A stretch of DNA of 64,000 nucleotides from Pseudomonadota bacterium (GTDB lineage: Bacteria; Pseudomonadota; Alphaproteobacteria; SP197): NCBI GenBank assembly GCA_039028155.1, contig JBCCIS010000019.1, forward strand, positions 1 through 64,000. The letters are read 5' to 3'. Below are positions 1 through 8,047 of this stretch, piece by piece (the first letter of the stretch is position 1; each line of letters opens with the position of its first letter). The notes beneath the pieces were generated by a model that saw only the letters and a program-made list of their open reading frames with translations, did not search any database and had not been told where the DNA came from. Made by a program: the position numbers and the translations under genes.

Positions 1-109
1 CGTTCAGACACAGCAGCACATCATCGCCGCTACCGAAGCTATAGGTGACAACCTTGTAGCCATCGACCTCGACGTCGACGACAGCATCGGCCTCTTTCTC
101 GTACCACAT
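1..109 (-). CDS. proline iminopeptidase-like alpha/beta hydrolase, 5' part only
   Basis: Only the first 36 codons are inside the window; the gene continues off the left edge. The ATG at 107-109 is preceded, on the minus strand, by a GGAGGG ribosome binding site. The N-terminus begins MWYEKEADAVVDVEVDGYKV and reaches VLLCLN, the point where proline iminopeptidases (family S33) run into their LNGGPG oxyanion-hole motif. The family removes N-terminal proline from small peptides in the cytoplasm. The call rests on this short N-terminal pattern alone, so another S33-type hydrolase is possible. Confidence 0.55.
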   Translation of the reverse strand, partial: MWYEKEADAVVDVEVDGYKVVTYSFGSGDDVLLCLN

Positions 110-219
110 GATCGCCCTCCCCGGCTCTGCCGTCTGGCGACGGCGGCGAAAGCTTGGGACGGGGATGCAGTGAGGTCAAGGCGACGCGACTTGAAAGGCC
201 GGTGATACACGCCCCGGTG

Positions 220-1203
220 TCAGCGCGGTGATGCCTCCGCGGCCGTCTCCGGCGCCGGCAAGACCTGGAAGTAGGGATGCACCGGCGCGTCCTTAGGCTT
301 GACGAAGAAACGCCGCGCCAGTTCGCGGTAGCCCTTCTGCACGAAACCACCGTTCTCGGCCAACACCTCGTCGCGCATCAGACGATAGCGCGACGGCAGT
401 TCGTACCACGGACGGCCGGGCTCGCGGTGGTGAACGGCATGCAGGTTGTTGTTGAGGAAAAGAACGGCCAGCGGCCACTCCGCCTCGTTGATCACCGTGC
501 GGTGGCCGACCTGTTCGGCCGGACGGTGCTCGGCATAGGAACGCAGCAGCGTCAACGCCATGCCGGGATAGGCGAAGAACAGCAGATAGGCCCAGACCGG
601 AATGCCGCAGACAGCGATCACCCAGGTCAACACCAGCGCGACACCGGCGACATGCAGCGACCACGCAGTGATCGCGCGCCTGTCGCCCTGCATGATGCTG
701 ACGATGCCCGCGCGGTAGAGCCAGAACGTCGTGACGAACGGCCCGATGATCAGGCGTCCGGCCAGGGTGCTGAGGATCCAGCGCAAGCCGCGACCGACGG
801 CGCCCATCGACTCCCAGTCATCGGGTGTCGCGTAGCAGCTCTCCGGATCCTTGATCGGACAGGTGAGTTCCTGGTCGCGGTGATGGGTCAGATGGGTATC
901 GCGGTAGACCCGGTAGGGATACCAAAGCGTGAGCGGCGGAAAGACGAGAAGCTCGTTGACCAGATCGCTGCGCGTGGGATGGCCGTGCACGGCCTCGTGC
1001 TGCAGCGAACCGTGCCAGGCGCAGAGCCAGCCGCCGAGCACGAACACCAGCCAGCCGGGCAACGCGTCATAGTTCCAGGTAACCGCGAACCAGCCGGCGT
1101 AGATGACCACGGCCAGCGCCCAGGTCGGCAGCTCGTAACGGCGCCAAATGCTAGGCACCTCTAGGCTGATGGGTTCGTGATGTCGCGCGCTCGTTCCTGA
1201 CAT
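220..1203 (-). CDS. membrane fatty acid desaturase family protein
   Basis: A 327-residue integral membrane protein with the histidine clusters of the diiron desaturase/hydroxylase superfamily: HEAVHGH near residue 69, HLTHH near 104 and HAVHH near 262. Hydrophobic stretches lie at about 28-62, 135-160 and 185-215. These enzymes insert double bonds or hydroxyls in acyl chains or related lipids in the inner membrane. The ATG at 1203 has AGGG upstream; an in-frame GTG at 1230 would add nine residues. The gene is divergent from an XRE regulator, and a 20-bp-spaced direct repeat in the shared promoter region suggests control by that regulator. The substrate cannot be told from sequence. Confidence 0.85.
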   Translation of the reverse strand: MSGTSARHHEPISLEVPSIWRRYELPTWALAVVIYAGWFAVTWNYDALPGWLVFVLGGWLCAWHGSLQHEAVHGHPTRSDLVNELLVFPPLTLWYPYRVYRDTHLTHHRDQELTCPIKDPESCYATPDDWESMGAVGRGLRWILSTLAGRLIIGPFVTTFWLYRAGIVSIMQGDRRAITAWSLHVAGVALVLTWVIAVCGIPVWAYLLFFAYPGMALTLLRSYAEHRPAEQVGHRTVINEAEWPLAVLFLNNNLHAVHHREPGRPWYELPSRYRLMRDEVLAENGGFVQKGYRELARRFFVKPKDAPVHPYFQVLPAPETAAEASPR

Positions 1204-1277
1204 GACCCTGTCATGTTTCCCTGGGATCACGGATTTGTCATGATGGGAATGCGCAGATTCCGAGACGATTAATCACC

Positions 1278-1308
1278 AAACGCGACAGATTGTGATAAAA
1301 CGCAACAG
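1278..1308. promoter_or_regulatory. direct repeat AAACGC(G/A)ACAG, 20-bp spacing, probable operator
   Basis: Two 11-bp copies, AAACGCGACAG at 1278-1288 and AAACGCAACAG at 1298-1308, differ at one base and start exactly 20 bp apart, about two helical turns. They lie in the gap between the desaturase and the XRE regulator, directly against the regulator start. Same-face tandem sites are what a dimeric or tetrameric regulator would bind. That this regulator binds them is inference. Confidence 0.5.
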
Positions 1309-1311
1309 TTG

Positions 1312-2196
1312 ATGGAAAAAGAGGATAGTGTGGCTTCCTTACGCTACGACCGAAGGGAGACCGTCAGGATCTTCCGGGATCGCCTTCAGGCGGTTCTGGA
1401 GCAGGGTCAATTCAGTCAATCGGCCTTCGCCGAGCGCATCGGCATCGACCGCTCGACCTTGTCGCAGTTGCTGTCGCCCCATAACGACCGTTTGCCGCGC
1501 GCCGACACGGTGGCGGCGATGGCGCTGGCCGGTCAGGTCAGCGTCGACTGGCTGCTGGGCTTGAGCCAGGACGAGACCGGCGACGAGGCGATTGTCGGCC
1601 AGCCCCTGGAGATTGCCCGCGAAGCCTGGGACCCCGCCAACGAACGTTTGACCACGTGGCACGCGGAAGCCGCGGGCTACAAGATCCGCTACGTGCCGAG
1701 CACCCTGCCCGATCTCTTGAAGACCGATGCGGTGACCGCGTTCGAATACGAGCCCAGCAAAGGCATGACCGTTAACGAGGCGGCCACCACGGCACAATCC
1801 AGGCTCGACTATTCGCGCCGGCCCGAGACCGATATCGAGGCGTGCAGCTCATTCCAGTCCGTCGAGGGTTTTGCGCGCGGCGAAGGCATCTGGCGCGACC
1901 TGCCGGCCACGGCCAGGCGCGAACAGCTGACCCAGCTGGCGGATCTGTCGGAGGAGCTCTACCCGACGTTCCGGTGGTTCCTGTTCGATGCGCTGGAGCG
2001 TTACGTGCCGCCGATCACCGTGTTCGGTCCGTTGCGCGCCATCCTCTATGCCGGCGAGGTCTACTTCATCTTCAACGCGACCGAGCACATCCGGCTGTTG
2101 ACCGAACATTTCGATTCGCTGATCCGCTCCGCCGTGGTACAGCCGAACGAACTGCCGCAATACGTTCGCGACCTCATGGGAGAGATCGATGGCTGA
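1312..2196 (+). CDS. XRE-family transcriptional regulator
   Basis: About 294 residues. A helix-turn-helix of Cro/CI type occupies roughly residues 20-75 (QFSQSAFAERIGIDRSTLSQ followed by a third helix with MALAGQVSVDWLLG). The remaining ~200 residues form a putative sensor domain that I do not recognise. The start is taken at the ATG at 1312; an in-frame TTG sits immediately before it. The stop overlaps the next gene by 8 bp, so it heads a coupled operon with a GFA protein and a PhnD-like protein. It is divergent from the desaturase and probably autoregulated through the direct repeats that overlap its start region. Confidence 0.85.
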   Translation: MEKEDSVASLRYDRRETVRIFRDRLQAVLEQGQFSQSAFAERIGIDRSTLSQLLSPHNDRLPRADTVAAMALAGQVSVDWLLGLSQDETGDEAIVGQPLEIAREAWDPANERLTTWHAEAAGYKIRYVPSTLPDLLKTDAVTAFEYEPSKGMTVNEAATTAQSRLDYSRRPETDIEACSSFQSVEGFARGEGIWRDLPATARREQLTQLADLSEELYPTFRWFLFDALERYVPPITVFGPLRAILYAGEVYFIFNATEHIRLLTEHFDSLIRSAVVQPNELPQYVRDLMGEIDG

Positions 2197-2611
2197 GCCC
2201 ACAACGCCCATGCGCGGCGGATGCCTGTGCGGCGCCGTGCGTTACGAGTTGCGCGGCAAATGCCGCAATGTCGTCGGCTGCCATTGCGGTCAATGTCTGA
2301 AGACCCATGGCAACTTCGCCGCCTACAGCGCAGTCGCCAAAGACGATCTGGTGCTGACGGAAGATCGCGGGCTCACCTGGTACGTGTCCTCCGACAAGGC
2401 CAGGCGCGGCTTCTGCCGGGAATGCGGCGCGAGCCTGTTCTGGGAGCCCACCTTTGACGATTACGTCGCGGTCTCCGCCGGCTCCATGGACGGACCGACC
2501 GGCCTTAAGCTGGTGCGCCACATCTTCACCCAGGACAAGCCGGACTGGTACGACATCGCCGACGGCGCGGAGCAGTTCGAGACCAGCATGTACGGCGTCG
2601 ACGCTGGATGA
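2189..2611 (+). CDS. GFA/CENP-V family zinc-binding protein
   Basis: A 140-residue protein with the Cys pattern of the GFA (Mss4-like) fold: GGCLCGAVRYEL near residue 11, GCHCGQC near 31 and FCRECGASLFW near 73. The family was named for glutathione-dependent formaldehyde activation, a role proven for few members, so substrate and activity are open. It overlaps the regulator by 8 bp and the next gene by 4 bp (ATGA), indicating translational coupling. A second GFA protein lies at 17679-18158. Confidence 0.88.
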   Translation: MAEPTTPMRGGCLCGAVRYELRGKCRNVVGCHCGQCLKTHGNFAAYSAVAKDDLVLTEDRGLTWYVSSDKARRGFCRECGASLFWEPTFDDYVAVSAGSMDGPTGLKLVRHIFTQDKPDWYDIADGAEQFETSMYGVDAG

Positions 2612-3411
2612 TCGCGAGCCTGCCCATGTATCTGCTGCCCCAGATCGAAGGGGCGACGGCGGCATGGTGGCAGGGTCTGGCGCGCGCCTTCCGCGCCGTG
2701 GGCATCCAGGACGTGCCCGACCGTCTGGAACAGGTCCCCGACAGGTGGCGGCAGTGGTCCTCGCCCGACCTGTTGTTGTCGCAAAGCTGCGGCTATCCCC
2801 TGCGCCACGATTTCGCCGACCATCTGCAGCCCGTGGCGACGCCGTGTTACCGGGCCGATGGTTGCGACGGGCCGACTTACCTGAGTGTCATTGTCGTGGC
2901 CGAGGACAGTCCCGCTGCGGTGATCGCAGACCTCAGCGGCAAGCGCGCGGCGATCAACGGCTGGGACTCCCAGTCGGGCATGAGCGCGCTGCGCGCCGTC
3001 GTCGCGCCCCACCACGAGAATGGCCGCTTCTTCGGCGAGGTCATCGAGACCGGCAGCCACCGCGACAGCATGGCCGCGGTTCAGACGGGCAAGGCCGATG
3101 TCGCCGCGATCGACTGCGTCTCCTATGCGCTGGCGCTGCGCCACGCGCCGGACAAGGCGGCGGGTTTAAGGGTGCTCACGCAATCCCCCGCGGTGCCGGC
3201 CCTGCCCTATGTCACCCACATTCACCGCGATCAGAACACCGTCGCACGGCTGCGCGACGGGCTCGCCGCCGCCATCGCCGACCCGGATCTGGCGGCTGTT
3301 CGCGACGCGCTGCTGATCGATGATTTTGCCGTTCTGACGGTCGAGGACTACGCGCCGATCGACCGGATGCAGGACGAGGCCATCGCGCGAGGTTACCCAC
3401 AAATCTCCTAA
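2608..3411 (+). CDS. PhnD-like phosphonate/phosphite-type substrate-binding fold protein
   Basis: A 267-residue protein resembling the PhnD family of periplasmic binding proteins. It has an N-terminal lobe reaching LLSQSCGYPL, a hinge region with LSVIVVAEDS, and the typical LSGKRAAINGWDSQSGMSAL stretch followed by ETGSHRDSMAAVQTGKADVAAIDC. There is no recognisable signal peptide and no ABC permease or ATPase next to it. It may therefore act as a cytoplasmic ligand-binding or sensory partner rather than a transport component. It is the last gene of the XRE/GFA operon, overlapping GFA by 4 bp. Confidence 0.75.
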   Translation: MIASLPMYLLPQIEGATAAWWQGLARAFRAVGIQDVPDRLEQVPDRWRQWSSPDLLLSQSCGYPLRHDFADHLQPVATPCYRADGCDGPTYLSVIVVAEDSPAAVIADLSGKRAAINGWDSQSGMSALRAVVAPHHENGRFFGEVIETGSHRDSMAAVQTGKADVAAIDCVSYALALRHAPDKAAGLRVLTQSPAVPALPYVTHIHRDQNTVARLRDGLAAAIADPDLAAVRDALLIDDFAVLTVEDYAPIDRMQDEAIARGYPQIS

Positions 3412-3505
3412 CACTACACTATCTTGTGGATGAACAGCGTTCACGGCCGCAACATCTGTCTTTCTTCTGTATAAGTCAGATTATTCTTGAATCTCATTGA
3501 GTTAG

Positions 3506-3521
3506 ACGTGACCCTTCACGT
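3506..3521. promoter_or_regulatory. inverted repeat ACGTGA-N4-TCACGT
   Basis: A perfect 6-bp inverted repeat with a 4-bp spacer lies 20-45 bp upstream of the MT-A70 methyltransferase start. The compact palindrome in a promoter-sized gap is compatible with a regulator-binding site. No regulator is identified. Confidence 0.3.
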
Positions 3522-3550
3522 GGGAGTTCAAAGGGGAACGTTTGTACACC

Positions 3551-4207
3551 ATGAGTGCCAAGCACCAGGCGCCAAGACTGGCGGGCGCATATTCCGTTAT
3601 CTACGCCGACCCGCCGTGGAACTTCGCGACATACTCAAGAAAAGGTCGGGGCCGAAGCGCCCACGCCCACTACGACTGTATGTCGCACTCCGAACTTGAG
3701 GCGCTGCCCGTTGCGGATTGGGCGGCGGACGATGCCGTCCTCTTGATGTGGACCACCGACACGCACCTGCCCAAGGCCTTCGACCTGATGGAAGCCTGGG
3801 GCTTCACGTACAAGACCGTCGGGTTCTATTGGGCCAAGCTGAACCGTTCAGCACCGGTCGACCAGTTCAGCGAAAACGACTTCTTCACCGGCATGGGTTA
3901 CTGGACCCGCGCCAACGCCGAGCAGTGCCTGCTGGCAACCCGCGGCGCGCCGAAGCGCAAGGGCCGCGACGTGCGCCGCCTTTTGGTCTCGCCACGCCGC
4001 GAGCACAGCCGCAAGCCCGACGAGGCCTATGGCCGCATCGAGCGACTGATGGACGGGCCTTATCTCGAGATGTTCGCCCGCTCGACCCAGCCGGGCTGGG
4101 ACAGCTGGGGCAACCAGGCCGGTCTGTTCGACGCCGGCGAGGTCGCCACCCGCCGCTGGGCCTCCAACCTCAAAAAACACCCGCAGCCCGCGGCATCGCT
4201 GCGCTAG
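3551..4207 (+). CDS. MT-A70 family adenine N6-methyltransferase
   Basis: A 218-residue SAM-dependent methyltransferase. The catalytic DPPW motif is near residue 20 (VIYADPPWNF), followed by LLMWTTDTHLP and, near the C-terminus, PYLEMFARSTQPGWDSWGNQ, all typical of bacterial MT-A70 proteins that methylate adenine N6 in DNA or RNA. The ATG at 3551 is used here, but an in-frame TTG at 3542 sits better behind the AAGGGG ribosome binding site, so the protein may be three residues longer. It stands alone with no restriction gene beside it. Such genes are often carried on phages or mobile DNA; here no other mobile signs are seen. Confidence 0.9.
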   Translation: MSAKHQAPRLAGAYSVIYADPPWNFATYSRKGRGRSAHAHYDCMSHSELEALPVADWAADDAVLLMWTTDTHLPKAFDLMEAWGFTYKTVGFYWAKLNRSAPVDQFSENDFFTGMGYWTRANAEQCLLATRGAPKRKGRDVRRLLVSPRREHSRKPDEAYGRIERLMDGPYLEMFARSTQPGWDSWGNQAGLFDAGEVATRRWASNLKKHPQPAASLR

Positions 4208-4224
4208 GCGGCCGAACGCGTGCT

Positions 4225-4279
4225 CCCTCTCCCCGTCGAGGGAGAGGGCCGGGGTGAGGGGGAGCGCGCGACAGCGCGC
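4225..4279. repeat. intergenic hairpins of GGGAGAGGG type and GCGCGC type
   Basis: CCCTCTCC (4225-4232) pairs with GGAGAGGG (4241-4248), and GCGCGC (4264-4269) pairs with GCGCGC (4274-4279). A degenerate second CCCTCTCCC motif lies near 4363-4372. The 'CCCTCTCCC...GGGAGAGGG' class is a frequent extragenic repeat in proteobacteria. Lying between convergent genes, it may act as a bidirectional transcription stop, though there is no T tract. Confidence 0.5.
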
Positions 4280-4402
4280 GTCATAGACCCGCCGCCACCT
4301 TCGCTTCCGCACACTCCTCATCCAGCTTCGGCTATGGCGCTGACGCGCCCAAGCCCACGCATCCCTCTCCCTCAAGGGGCGAGGGGAACCAGACGTGGCG
4401 TC

Positions 4403-4702
4403 TTACCCAGCCGACGTCACGACGTCGTTGACGTTGACCAGGGCCGACAGGCAGCGGGCGATGTAGAGGCCGGTCTCCGGTTCAAGGTCGTCGACCTGGA
4501 CGTCGATCTGCAGTTCTGCGCGCGGGCCGTCGACCACGGCGCTGTGCCATCGGGTCGGCACCAGATCGCGCTTGGCGAACTGCTCGAGCACGCGCGGCAT
4601 GACGCAGGGCTCGGGCAAGGCATAAACGGCGAAGTGGAAACGTTGGGCGCGGCTGGCGCCGGGCGCCTGGCTCGCGGGGTAGTCAGTTGGAACGGTCGAC
4701 AT
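4403..4702 (-). CDS. small ACT-domain-like protein
   Basis: A 99-residue soluble protein. The core FHFAVYALPEPCVMPRVLEQ followed by a second strand-rich segment (AELQIDVQVDDLEP) fits the beta-alpha-beta-beta-alpha-beta ACT fold seen in small regulatory subunits such as IlvM/IlvH. No biosynthetic gene lies beside it, so the ligand and partner are unknown. A GGAGACC ribosome binding site precedes the ATG at 4702. It could be an orphan regulatory subunit; the fold call is from pattern only. Confidence 0.55.
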   Translation of the reverse strand: MSTVPTDYPASQAPGASRAQRFHFAVYALPEPCVMPRVLEQFAKRDLVPTRWHSAVVDGPRAELQIDVQVDDLEPETGLYIARCLSALVNVNDVVTSAG

Positions 4703-4889
4703 GGCGATCGGTCTCCATCAAGGCAAAAGGACGAATCACGGTTTCCGGACAACCCTGGGGCGCCCGGCCGGTAATTCGCCTAATGGCCTTCTGGACCGAC
4801 ATCGCGTCGATATTCCTTGGTCCGTTGAGGACATGCGCCTTATACGCCGCAACCGAGGTTTGTTCAATTGGCGGCGATAGCAACGCGTG

Positions 4890-5453
4890 ATGCCCGACAC
4901 CGGCTTTAACCAAATCGAAACCGAACGGCTGGTGATCCGCCGGTTTGCACGGGGCGATGCCGCACGGTTCTGCACCTATCGGTCGATTCCAGACGTCGCG
5001 CTTTATCAAAGCTGGGAGGCCCCCTACTCACTAGCTGAAGCCGAGGCCTTCACGGACGAGATGGCGGTCTGCCACCCGGACACGGAAGGCGAATGGTTCC
5101 AGTTCGCGGTCGAGCGGCACGCAGAGCCGGGCCTGATCGGCGACGTTGCCGTCCTGGTGCCCGACGGCGATCCCGGTTCTGTCGAGATCGGCTATTCCCT
5201 CAACCCGACATTCGGCGGCCACGGCTATGCCAGCGAGGCGGTCGCCGCCATCACCACCTATTGTTTGGAGGCGCGCGGCAAGAACGAGGTCATGGCGTGG
5301 ACCGACATCCGTAACCGCCCCTCGATCGCCCTGCTCGAACGGCTGGGCTTCAAACGCGACCCCGCATCGCGACAGCACACCATGTTCAAGGGCGCGTGGT
5401 GCGATGAAGACCGCTACGTCATGACATCACAGGATTGGGCGGCACGCGGTTGA
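4890..5453 (+). CDS. GNAT family N-acetyltransferase (RimJ/RimL-like)
   Basis: A 187-residue acetyltransferase starting IETERLVIRRFARGD, the usual N-terminal strand-helix of RimJ/RimL-type GNATs. Motif A near residue 110 (EIGYSLNPTFGGHGYASEAV) contains the acetyl-CoA pyrophosphate-binding Q/GxxGxG/A-like loop, and NRPSIALLERLGFKRD is motif B. It would transfer acetyl to an amine; the target cannot be inferred. An in-frame GTG directly precedes the ATG at 4890. Confidence 0.88.
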   Translation: MPDTGFNQIETERLVIRRFARGDAARFCTYRSIPDVALYQSWEAPYSLAEAEAFTDEMAVCHPDTEGEWFQFAVERHAEPGLIGDVAVLVPDGDPGSVEIGYSLNPTFGGHGYASEAVAAITTYCLEARGKNEVMAWTDIRNRPSIALLERLGFKRDPASRQHTMFKGAWCDEDRYVMTSQDWAARG

Positions 5454-5544
5454 CGTGATGACCGCCATGATCTTCACATCCGCATGTACTGCGATCATGG
5501 CGTGAACAACCCCGCGTGCCACAGACCAACCATCGCGGTCTGAC

Positions 5545-6480
5545 CTAACGCATCGGGCTCGCCGCGCGAGCTGTTTCTATGAGCCAGTCGACGAAGGCAC
5601 AGACCTCCGGTCGTTTCGTCGCCTCTATTGTTGTTACGACGTCGAAACCGATGTCTGTCTCGACAGTGCTGTCCGCGAAGGGGCACACGAGAAGGCCGGC
5701 ATCCAGCGAGTCCGACAGGGTCGGCCAGCCTGCCAATATGACGCCCTGGCCTGAGGCGGCCGCCTGAACCGCCAATCCGTAGTCGCTGAACCGTTTGCCC
5801 CGCGATGTATCGACACCCTCGATACCGACATGCCGGAGCCACGCGTCCCACGAAAACCAACGCCGTGTCGCGTGCGCCCAGTGCATATGGGACGTATCCC
5901 AGTGAATGAGCGGAACGTCCCGTAGCTGATCCAGTGTCTCAAGCCGTGCCGGTCCCTTGGCAAATGCGGGACTGCACGCGGGAAAGACAAGATCCTCGAA
6001 CAGCCGCTTGGCGACGAGGTCCTCGTCCCGTGGAACGCCATAGCGAACGGCAACATCGACGTCGTTGCGCTTGAGGTCGTTGATCTTCTGGGACGCATCC
6101 ACCAGGACGTCGATGTCTGGATGTGTTGCCCAGAACGATCCGAGCCGGGGTGCGAGCCATGTTGTCGCGAGCGATGCCTCGACCGACACGATCAATCGTT
6201 TGTTCAGCCGAAACTGCCGCATCGTCTGAACGGACTGCGAAAGATGGCGCATGCCGAGCGCGGCGTCGTTCCGTGCGGCTTCGCCGACGGGAGTGAGCCC
6301 GAGGCTATGCCCCCTGCGTTCTATCAGCTTCAGATCGAGCGTCGCTTCCAGCTTGGCGACCAGGTGCTTGACCGCCCCGGGTGTCACCCGCAGTTCCTCG
6401 GCAGCGCCACGATAACTCAAGTGTCGGGAGACCACTTCGAAGGCCCTAAGGGCGTTTAACGAGGGAATCCAATCGTCCAT
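5545..6480 (-). CDS. LysR-family transcriptional regulator (GcvA-like)
   Basis: A 311-residue LTTR. The winged HTH spans about residues 5-65 (WIPSLNALRAFEVVSRHLSY, then AAEELRVTPGAVKHLVAKLE) and is followed by an effector domain with EASLATTWLAPRLGSFWATH. The N-terminal wording is that of the GcvA subgroup. The start at 6480 fits the HTH; an in-frame extension upstream adds a low-complexity basic segment and is not used. It is divergent from a GcvT-family gene, the classic layout for a LysR regulator and its target. An inverted repeat lies between the two. Confidence 0.9.
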   Translation of the reverse strand: MDDWIPSLNALRAFEVVSRHLSYRGAAEELRVTPGAVKHLVAKLEATLDLKLIERRGHSLGLTPVGEAARNDAALGMRHLSQSVQTMRQFRLNKRLIVSVEASLATTWLAPRLGSFWATHPDIDVLVDASQKINDLKRNDVDVAVRYGVPRDEDLVAKRLFEDLVFPACSPAFAKGPARLETLDQLRDVPLIHWDTSHMHWAHATRRWFSWDAWLRHVGIEGVDTSRGKRFSDYGLAVQAAASGQGVILAGWPTLSDSLDAGLLVCPFADSTVETDIGFDVVTTIEATKRPEVCAFVDWLIETARAASPMR

Positions 6481-6557
6481 AAAGTCAGTTTTTCTCAACT
6501 TTAGGCGCAGCTCAAGTCGTTTTGGCCTGGACGAGATTGGCACTAAGTAATGGCCTG

Positions 6558-6583
6558 GCGGATGAGTCGTACACATCATCCGC
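6558..6583. promoter_or_regulatory. inverted repeat GCGGATGA-N10-TCATCCGC
   Basis: Perfect 8-bp arms at 6558-6565 and 6576-6583 with a 10-bp spacer in the 183-bp gap between the LysR gene and the GcvT-like gene. It is about 80 bp from both start codons. The size fits a LysR recognition site, or a hairpin in the leader of the GcvT-like mRNA. Function is inferred from position. Confidence 0.4.
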
Positions 6584-6663
6584 AGGCAGATGGCGCAGAA
6601 AACTCAGCTTCGCGGCGGCGTTGTCGTACCGCCGGGCGACATGCGACGAGGAGGAAACTGGCG

Positions 6664-7854
6664 ATGCGATCAAGCGATGGCGAAACACGGGATCTCGTAA
6701 CATCGCGGCCCGGCGCGGGTTGGGATTTTGCCTTGGCCCGTCATCCCTACTTCGAGCATGAGCGCCCGCTGGGGCCGCACTACTGCGTCTACAACAGACG
6801 CCTGATGGTGGTTCACTTCGATCAACGCGATGTCGAGGACGGCTATTGGACCCTGCGCCAAAAGGTCGGCTTGCAGCACACCGGTGAATACGTTCTGCAG
6901 TTCAAGGGGCCGGATGCCGAGCGGCTTCTGGACAAACTCTTCACGCGCGACATCACCAAACAGAAAGTCGGGCGGTGCGGGTATGGGTTGGCCTGCTACG
7001 AAGACGGCGGAATGCTCGTCGATGGTATCGTGATGCGGCTCGACACCGATCGCTTTTGGTATGTCCAGGCCGATGGCGATTTCTACAGTTGGACCAGGGC
7101 GCACGCGATCGGCATGGACGTCAGCATCACCGATCCGGACGTCTTCGTGTCCCAGGTCCAGGGGCCGAACGCATTGGCCTTTCTGGAGGCCGCCAGCAAA
7201 GACGGCCTGCCGGAAGGCTTCACCTACTACGGCATTGCCCGGGTCGATCTGGGTGGCCAGGAATTCATCGTGACGCGCACCGGGTTTACCAACGAACTGG
7301 GATGGGAACTCTATACCGAACCCCATCACGATGCGGATGCGGTCTGGGAGCATTTGCGCACCCATGGAGAGCCCTTCGGTTTGGACTTCTATCCGGTCGA
7401 CTCGACCGACCCCCGGCGGATCGAGGCCGGCATCCTGAACGCCGGCTCGGATTTCAACACCACGACGACGCCGTATGACGTCGGTCTTGGGCGTTTCGTC
7501 GATGATAACAAGGGGGACTTCATCGGCAAGACGGCGCTCAAGGATGCGGCGAAAGGACAGCGCCTTCACGGCATCAAATGCCTGACCAGTGAAATGGTGG
7601 TTTCCGGTGTGGTCGAACAGGAAGGGCGACGTGTCGGCATCGTGACGGCGGCGGCCATGTCACCCTACCTTGGACACAGCGTCGGCTATGCCCTTCTCGA
7701 CACGGCCGACCTCGGCCCCGGCGCCAACGTCAGCGTCGGATGTCGCGATGGTTCCCTGCAGGAAGCCGAGCTGGTCGGGCTTCCCATGTACGACAAGGAG
7801 CGTGCCATCCCGCGCGGCAAGCTCGTCGATATCCCGACCAGACCCGGTCGCTAG
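6664..7854 (+). CDS. GcvT/DmdA-like tetrahydrofolate-dependent demethylase or aminomethyltransferase
   Basis: A 396-residue stand-alone GcvT-fold protein with no FAD domain. YNRRLMVVHFDQRDVEDGYW leads into the folate-binding barrel; RTGFTNELGWELY near residue 205 and RRIEAGILNAGSD near 256 are typical GcvT/DmdA segments. The protein is closer in layout to the DmdA/GcvT-like demethylase group (about 370-400 residues) than to glycine-cleavage GcvT, and no gcvH or gcvP is present. Family members move a methyl or methylene from a substrate to THF. The start at 6664 has a GAGGAGG site; upstream in-frame sequence is basic and unlike the family. Substrate is unknown; DMSP, betaine or another methylated compound are options. 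Confidence 0.8.
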   Translation: MRSSDGETRDLVTSRPGAGWDFALARHPYFEHERPLGPHYCVYNRRLMVVHFDQRDVEDGYWTLRQKVGLQHTGEYVLQFKGPDAERLLDKLFTRDITKQKVGRCGYGLACYEDGGMLVDGIVMRLDTDRFWYVQADGDFYSWTRAHAIGMDVSITDPDVFVSQVQGPNALAFLEAASKDGLPEGFTYYGIARVDLGGQEFIVTRTGFTNELGWELYTEPHHDADAVWEHLRTHGEPFGLDFYPVDSTDPRRIEAGILNAGSDFNTTTTPYDVGLGRFVDDNKGDFIGKTALKDAAKGQRLHGIKCLTSEMVVSGVVEQEGRRVGIVTAAAMSPYLGHSVGYALLDTADLGPGANVSVGCRDGSLQEAELVGLPMYDKERAIPRGKLVDIPTRPGR

Positions 7855-8047
7855 GTATTGCAAGCTCAGTAGAGCCAGCGTTCTCAACGCCGCTATCGAA
7901 AACGTCCGGCTTAGAAGAAGCACGCAAGCGCCAACTGAGGTATGGTTGATAGACTGATGACGTTGTCACCGATCCGGGTTTCCTTCGACACTAGATAGCA
8001 ACACTGACTCCGGTATCGGATGACGCTTCGGCGGCCCCTTTTCAACG

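Noticed and set aside
7855-8047. Remnant of a transposase or small ORFs in the gap before the SAM methyltransferase
   Set aside because: Short frames on both strands show no transposase motif, terminal inverted repeats or target duplication that I can support.
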